In this document: positions 59,754-64,000 of the stretch, piece after piece
How positions within the stretch are numbered: position 1 is the stretch's first letter
Layout: every line of letters starts with the position of its first letter
Origin: CAYNWT01 sp964450955
GTDB lineage: Bacteria; Planctomycetota; Planctomycetia; Planctomycetales; Planctomycetaceae
Reading direction: 5' to 3'
DNA length: 64,000 nucleotides
Assembly: GCA_964450955.1 (NCBI GenBank)
Contig: CAYVFI010000030.1
Location: 17,754 to 81,753 of the forward strand
Translations under genes and position numbers: made by a program
The notes under the pieces: generated by a model
Databases searched by the model: none
Told to the model about the DNA's origin: nothing
What the model saw: only the letters and a program-made list of their open reading frames with translations

Positions 59754-60896
59754 ATGAGCAGCTTCCTGTTCACAAGCGAGTCAGTCAGTCAGGGTCACCC
59801 GGACAAAGTTTCTGACCAGGTTTCTGACGGTATCCTGGACGCGTTGCTCGCCCAGGACCCAATGGCTCGCGTGGCGTGCGAAACACTGTGCACAACAGAT
59901 TTGATTGTTCTCTCAGGAGAAATTACGGCGAACGCGGAAGTCGACTACGAACAAATCGCTCGCAAAGTCGTCCGCGAAATTGGTTACACCAGCGATGATA
60001 TCGGCTTCAACGCCGACACTTGTGAAGTTCAGGTTCGACTACACAGCCAGAGTGCAGACATCGCTCAGGGTGTCGATGCCGATGGAGCCGGCGACCAGGG
60101 GTTGATGTTTGGCTATGCCTGCGATCAGACCCCTGAACTCATGCCGCTGCCGATCGCTCTCTCTCACCGCATTATCAACAAAATCACAGACCTGCGTCAC
60201 GAAGGAGCCGTCAACTGGCTGCGACCAGACAGCAAGAGCCAGGTGACTGTGGAATATGTCGATGGCAAGCCATCACGAATCGACGCTGTTGTCGTTTCAA
60301 CTCAGCACTCAGACGACGTGACTCAGGAAGAGATCAACGATTGGGTCATCGCCAACGTCATCAAGCCTTCCTGCCCGGACGGATTGCTGGATGAGAACAC
60401 CAAATACCATATCAACCCAACCGGACGGTTCGTCATCGGCGGACCTCACGGTGACACCGGCCTGACAGGTCGAAAGATCATCGTCGATACCTACGGTGGC
60501 TGGGGACGACACGGTGGTGGAGCGTTCTCTGGTAAGGACTCAACCAAGGTTGACCGATCAGCCGCCTACATGGCTCGACACGTTGCCAAGAACCTGGTCG
60601 CTGCCGGCCTTTGCGAAGAATGCGAAGTGCAACTTGCCTACGCGATCGGCGTTGCAGATCCAGTCAGCATCAACGTCAACGACTGGGACACCGGCAAGAT
60701 TCCTCAGGAAAAGATGATTGAAATCGTCCGCGAAGTCTTCCCGCTGACTCCCCAAAAGATCATCGATTACCTGGACCTGCGAAAGCCAGTGTTCCAGAAG
60801 ACCGCAGCCGGCGGACACTTCGGCCGCGACGACTCAGACTTCAAATGGGAGTCGACTCATCAGGCTGACAAGATCCGCGGGCTAGCTGGCCTTTAG
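59754..60896 (+). CDS. metK: S-adenosylmethionine synthetase
   Basis: 380 residues from ATG 59754; the frame is open 24 codons further but without conserved residues. 'FTSESVSQGHPDKVSDQVSDGILDALL' in order is the N-terminal ATP/Met site, followed by 'DQGLMFGYACDQTPELMPLPIALSH'. The signature 'GGAFSGKDSTKVDRSAAYMARH' and 'GGPHGDTGLTGRKIIVDTYGG' are intact, as are the K+ and Mg2+ ligands. The enzyme makes SAM from methionine and ATP. No SAM riboswitch is recognised upstream. It is divergent from efp. Confidence 0.97.
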   Translation: MSSFLFTSESVSQGHPDKVSDQVSDGILDALLAQDPMARVACETLCTTDLIVLSGEITANAEVDYEQIARKVVREIGYTSDDIGFNADTCEVQVRLHSQSADIAQGVDADGAGDQGLMFGYACDQTPELMPLPIALSHRIINKITDLRHEGAVNWLRPDSKSQVTVEYVDGKPSRIDAVVVSTQHSDDVTQEEINDWVIANVIKPSCPDGLLDENTKYHINPTGRFVIGGPHGDTGLTGRKIIVDTYGGWGRHGGGAFSGKDSTKVDRSAAYMARHVAKNLVAAGLCEECEVQLAYAIGVADPVSINVNDWDTGKIPQEKMIEIVREVFPLTPQKIIDYLDLRKPVFQKTAAGGHFGRDDSDFKWESTHQADKIRGLAGL

Positions 60897-60925
60897 GAAT
60901 CTGCTGCCAGAGTTTAGAATCCGGG

Positions 60926-60958
60926 CAGGATGGGTAAGCACGACCCATCCTGTTCCTT
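60926..60958 (+). terminator. Probable terminator after metK
   Basis: A 10-bp stem CAGGATGGGT (60926-60935) pairs with ACCCATCCTG (60943-60952) over a 7-nt loop and is followed by TTCCTT, a weak T-tract. Confidence 0.75.
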
Positions 60959-60993
60959 GGATTCCCTAACAGCCTCTTCCCACGGACGGGACT

Positions 60994-62313
60994 ATGACTG
61001 AAATCACCAGCCGACGCAGCAGACGCTTTCTGACCAGGCCAGCCGCAAGATTTCGTCTCGCCTTCGTCATCTGGTCGTCGCTGGCTCTCCTTGCATGGGT
61101 GCTCTACGAACGCCGACACATCGGCATGACCGTAACGACCTCCCACCTGTTTGTCGCCATTCTGCTGGCCAGCTTTGCTGGCATGCTAAGCTACTTTGGC
61201 TGGCTGATGTATATCCCAACGCTGAAGTCGCGCGGGGAAGACGATATCCCTGTCGAGAAATTCTTCGCCGGACTCGCGACTCTCATTCCGCCATGCATCA
61301 TCGGCCTGTCCGTGCTACCGGTCGGCTCACCCGTCAACACCTGGTTCGTCGGGTTCTTCCTTATCGTGGGCTGCTTCGCGTTGCTCACACCACATCAGGA
61401 ATACCTGCTCACCCGACACACTCGGCGAATGGCACTGCTGGACCCGCGACTCCACTGGGGCGCAATTCGAACTCGAGACGGACTGGTCGCCAACCCGGAC
61501 TTCAGCCGCCTGGACTACGCGCCCACCACGCTGGCATCCACGTACGCCAAAACAATGACACGAGTGTACGACGAAAGGCCGCGGCCCCGTCGGCGAGAAG
61601 AAACCGCCTACGAACCAGAACCACGACGAACCGAACCACGACGTCCAGCTGCCCCACCAGTTCAGGGATCCGAACGCGTCATCCGCCCAACCCGCATCCA
61701 AACGCAACCACTGCCGCGAGTCGAACCAACGCCGCAGCCGAAAGCGAGACGTCAACCAGAACCAATCAAGCGTCAGCCCCAACCGGCTCCGCGCCCCAAA
61801 CCAAAACAGAAGCCACGCCAAACCGATACCAACCGCACAATGGCTCTTGGAGCAGCCGCGGCCACAGCGGCAGCGATACCGGCAATCACCAAGCCTGCCG
61901 CGAAGAAGCCAAAGAATAAAAAGCAGCGGCGAAAAGAACGTCGCGAAGCGGAAGCCCGAGCCAAACAGGCTCAGCAACCAATCCCTGAACCGAAAACCCA
62001 AACGCAGGCCTTCACCCCTGAACTCCGTGACTACATCGACAACGATGGCGCGCGGTGCATCGAAGGGATCGTCGAAGCCGTATTCCAACCCGGCCAAAAG
62101 CGAACTTACGCCCACGTCGCTTTCAATCCAACATTTGACCGCAAACCCGAGGTTCTCTGCGAAGTAGCCGACGATTCAGACGTGAGACTTAAGTCACCAC
62201 AGGCCTTTTCCTACGGCACCCGCATCGAACTCACCCGCAAGGACAACATCCAACAACGCGAAGTCGTCCACCTCCAGATGTTCGCCCAGGGACAACCGAC
62301 GACCCCGCAGTAG
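60994..62313 (+). CDS. Hypothetical membrane protein with Pro/Arg-rich middle
   Basis: 439 residues. Four membrane segments lie in the first 150 ('LAFVIWSSLALLAWVLYE', 'LFVAILLASFAGMLSYFGWL', 'FFAGLATLIPPCIIGLSVLP', 'WFVGFFLIVGCFALLTPHQ'). A disordered Pro/Arg/Gln/Glu stretch follows (about 195-345, 'PQPKARRQPEPIKRQPQPAP'), with an Ala/Lys helix inside. The last ~90 residues form a compact domain ('DYIDNDGARCIEGIVEAVFQ', 'TYAHVAFNPTFDRKPEVLCE', 'DDSDVRLKSPQAFSYGTRIEL'). I do not recognise the family; the tail resembles small beta-rich ligand modules. Polyproline content would call for EF-P. Function unknown. Confidence 0.65.
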   Translation: MTEITSRRSRRFLTRPAARFRLAFVIWSSLALLAWVLYERRHIGMTVTTSHLFVAILLASFAGMLSYFGWLMYIPTLKSRGEDDIPVEKFFAGLATLIPPCIIGLSVLPVGSPVNTWFVGFFLIVGCFALLTPHQEYLLTRHTRRMALLDPRLHWGAIRTRDGLVANPDFSRLDYAPTTLASTYAKTMTRVYDERPRPRRREETAYEPEPRRTEPRRPAAPPVQGSERVIRPTRIQTQPLPRVEPTPQPKARRQPEPIKRQPQPAPRPKPKQKPRQTDTNRTMALGAAAATAAAIPAITKPAAKKPKNKKQRRKERREAEARAKQAQQPIPEPKTQTQAFTPELRDYIDNDGARCIEGIVEAVFQPGQKRTYAHVAFNPTFDRKPEVLCEVADDSDVRLKSPQAFSYGTRIELTRKDNIQQREVVHLQMFAQGQPTTPQ

Positions 62314-62344
62314 TCTGCCGCCCGCAGTCATCAGAGCTAATATG

Positions 62345-62475
62345 TACTTGGGGCCTCCGAGCCCCAAGGTCCTCAGGCGCGGGTAGCTCGCAAGCGTGGA
62401 TCGATAGTCAGCGTGGATCGGAAGATGATTGAGATGGGTGAACCCCGCGTGCTTGGGGCTCGGAGGCCCGCAAGT
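62345..62475. repeat. Inverted-repeat element with 18-bp perfect arms
   Basis: GGGCCTCCGAGCCCCAAG (62351-62368) is an exact reverse complement of 62452-62469, and the pairing extends by TACTTG on the outside with one bulge. The 82-bp centre holds a direct repeat GCGTGGATCG. It occupies most of the gap before the last sulfatase. Confidence 0.8.
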
Positions 62476-62604
62476 ACGGGGCACTCTCGCAGCACGATGG
62501 CTTCGCGTGCACGCTAACAGCACCCAAATGAAATCGATCAGGCGGACGCCCGCGCGTTACAGTGACAGTTTTCCAACCCGAGCTTCGAAACTGTGGTGCC
62601 CCGC

Positions 62605-64000
62605 ATGCGACGCCTGCCTCTTCTTTTCCTTGCGATCACAACGTGCCTCCCGGTCGCTCACGCTAGTGAGCTCGCGCAACCAACCAAGCCGTACAACGTC
62701 CTGTTCATCATCTCCGACGACCTCACCGCCACGGCTCTTTCGTGCTACGGCAACGAAGTCTGCAGCACTCCCAACATCGATGCCATCGCCGCTCAGGGAA
62801 CCCGGTTCACCAGAGCCTACTGCCAGGGCACATACTGCGGCCCGTCGCGAGCATCATTCCTGTCCGGCTACTACCCGCACGCCATCAACATGCTCGGCTA
62901 CAAAAGCCCGCGACCCGCGATTGGCGATCGTGCCACCTGGCCGCAGCATTTCAAAAACAACGGCTACCACTCCGCCCGCGTCAGCAAGATCTACCACATG
63001 GGCGTTCCCGGTGGCATCGAAGCAGGAACCAACGGCGCAGACGATCCAGCCTCCTGGACAGAACGCTTCAACAGTCGAGGTCCCGAATGGAAGGCTGCAG
63101 GCGACGGCGAAACACTGGAGAACAATCCAGACGGTAAGAAGCCAGCCGTTGGCGGAAACACATTCGTAGTCGTTGAAGCAGACGGCGACGATCTGGTTCA
63201 CTCAGACGGAAAAACAGCAGCCAAAGCCTGCGAACTACTCGGCCAATACAAAAACATGGACAAGCCCTTCTGGCTGGGTGTCGGCTTCGTTCGACCGCAT
63301 GCTCCCTTCGTCTCACCGCGATCGTACTACAAACCGTTCCCCTACGGCGAAATGAAACTACCCGAGAAAGTCCCCGGAGACTGGAACGACATCCCCCGCG
63401 CTGGCATCAACTACAAGACCAGCAAGAACATGAAGATGGACCCACGCCGCCAACGCAAAGCCGTAGGCGGTTACTACGCATCGGTCGCCTACATGGACGC
63501 TCAGGTCGGCAAAGTCATGTCCGCACTCAAGTCCAACGGCCTCGCCGACGACACGATCGTCATCTTCACCAGCGACCACGGCTACCACCTTGGCGAACAC
63601 GACTTCTGGGCCAAAGTCAGCCTGCACGAAGAATCCGCCGCCGTGCCACTCATCATCAGCGTCCCCGGCAAACAACCGGCTGTATGCAAATCGTTTGTGG
63701 AACTTCTGGACCTGTATCCAACGCTCTCATCACTGTGCGGCCTTGAGATCCCAGCTCGTCTCCAAGGCAAGAACATCGCTCTCATGCTGGACGATCCCAC
63801 CGTGTCCGTCCGCGACACAGCCTTCTGCGTGAACGGAAAAGGCTTCCTGCTCCGCGAAGACAAATGGGCATTCATCCAATACGCGGAAGACGGCTCAAAG
63901 GGCTACGAACTATTCGACATGCACGCCGACCCGCTGCAGTACACCAACCTGGCAGGCAAGGAAGAACACAAGCAGCTCGTAAATAAGTTCAAAGCCCGAA
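62605..64000 (+). CDS. Exported sulfatase, iduronate-2-sulfatase-like (runs off right edge)
   Basis: 465 complete codons from ATG 62605, open to the window's end, so the C-terminus is missing. Signal peptide about 1-20 (MRRLPLLFLAITTCLPVAHA). The metal/catalytic start is 'NVLFIISDDLTATALSCYGN' (Asp38, 39), and the formylglycine site is 'TYCGPSRASFLSGYYPH' with Cys78 in CGPSR. 'FWLGVGFVRPHAPFVSPRSY' and 'VIFTSDHGYHLGEHDFWAK' complete the active-site frame. The block 'GVGFVRPHxPF' and the overall order follow iduronate-2-sulfatase-like enzymes. Expected substrate is a sulfated polysaccharide or glycan; specificity unproven. Confidence 0.93.
   Translation, partial: MRRLPLLFLAITTCLPVAHASELAQPTKPYNVLFIISDDLTATALSCYGNEVCSTPNIDAIAAQGTRFTRAYCQGTYCGPSRASFLSGYYPHAINMLGYKSPRPAIGDRATWPQHFKNNGYHSARVSKIYHMGVPGGIEAGTNGADDPASWTERFNSRGPEWKAAGDGETLENNPDGKKPAVGGNTFVVVEADGDDLVHSDGKTAAKACELLGQYKNMDKPFWLGVGFVRPHAPFVSPRSYYKPFPYGEMKLPEKVPGDWNDIPRAGINYKTSKNMKMDPRRQRKAVGGYYASVAYMDAQVGKVMSALKSNGLADDTIVIFTSDHGYHLGEHDFWAKVSLHEESAAVPLIISVPGKQPAVCKSFVELLDLYPTLSSLCGLEIPARLQGKNIALMLDDPTVSVRDTAFCVNGKGFLLREDKWAFIQYAEDGSKGYELFDMHADPLQYTNLAGKEEHKQLVNKFKAR

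Overview
The window looks like chromosomal DNA from a marine or sediment planctomycete (Planctomycetia). Evidence: a planctomycete cytochrome/DUF1549-DUF1553 gene followed by a DUF1501 gene, a DUF1559 prepilin-like protein, several sulfatases, an ECF sigma factor beside a zinc-ribbon Ser/Thr kinase, and an SbcC-like ATPase carrying DUF4332 domains. The family assignments come from motifs read by eye; no database search was run.

Layout. 1-2669 (-) is the start of a large alpha-2-macroglobulin-like protein that runs off the left edge. A near-consensus parS-type palindrome lies just upstream of it. 3126-7654 (+) is a pair: an SbcD/YhaO-like protein whose metal-binding motifs have decayed, and an SbcC/YhaN-like ATPase. 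7872-12873 holds a BON-domain protein, an acidic membrane protein, a Gly-rich lipoprotein and a long DEAD-box RNA helicase. 13296-15290 (-) is a three-gene overlapping operon of membrane-anchored SMI1/KNR4 (SUKH) proteins and an LRR-like protein; the last gene has an in-frame TAA. 15599-19595 (+) is the PSD1/DUF1501 pair, with a palindromic repeat element inserted in the Tat-signal region of the second gene. 19789-23575 (-) holds a cupin, a PhyH-like dioxygenase, a PQQ-type beta-propeller protein and NhaR. 23857-29662 (+) is an HPF/RaiA-like protein followed by a complete type I secretion set (HlyB-like, HlyD-like, TolC-like) in which the ATPase has lost key residues. 29943-33318 (-) is an exported beta-carbonic anhydrase and a large redox-associated gene interrupted by one in-frame TGA. 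33776-36315 (+) is a sigma factor and kinase pair.

36527-44309 (-) is a polysaccharide or ester-degradation block: a double esterase fused to an SMP-30-like propeller, a sialate-O-acetylesterase-like protein, a sulfatase, an NTF2-like protein, and a chimera of a dead sulfatase fragment with an esterase. 44389-46358 (-) has an aldo/keto reductase and an AlkD-like repair protein. 46776-47127 (-) is tmRNA, followed by infC (+, probable AUA start), a small GH2-like jelly-roll protein and an exported katG. 51155-54992 (-) is a molybdenum-cofactor operon (mobA, moeA, moeA-PBP fusion). 55103-62313 holds an epimerase-like protein, a DUF1559 protein, miaB, efp, metK and a membrane protein. A second sulfatase runs off the right edge from 62605.

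Main points for a second look: the UGA-interrupted ThuA/DsbD-alpha-type gene (nonsense mutation or selenoprotein), the parS-like site, the nuclease-dead SbcCD-like pair, the ATPase-degenerate type I exporter, the sulfatase-esterase chimera, and several long imperfect palindromes that look like small mobile elements.
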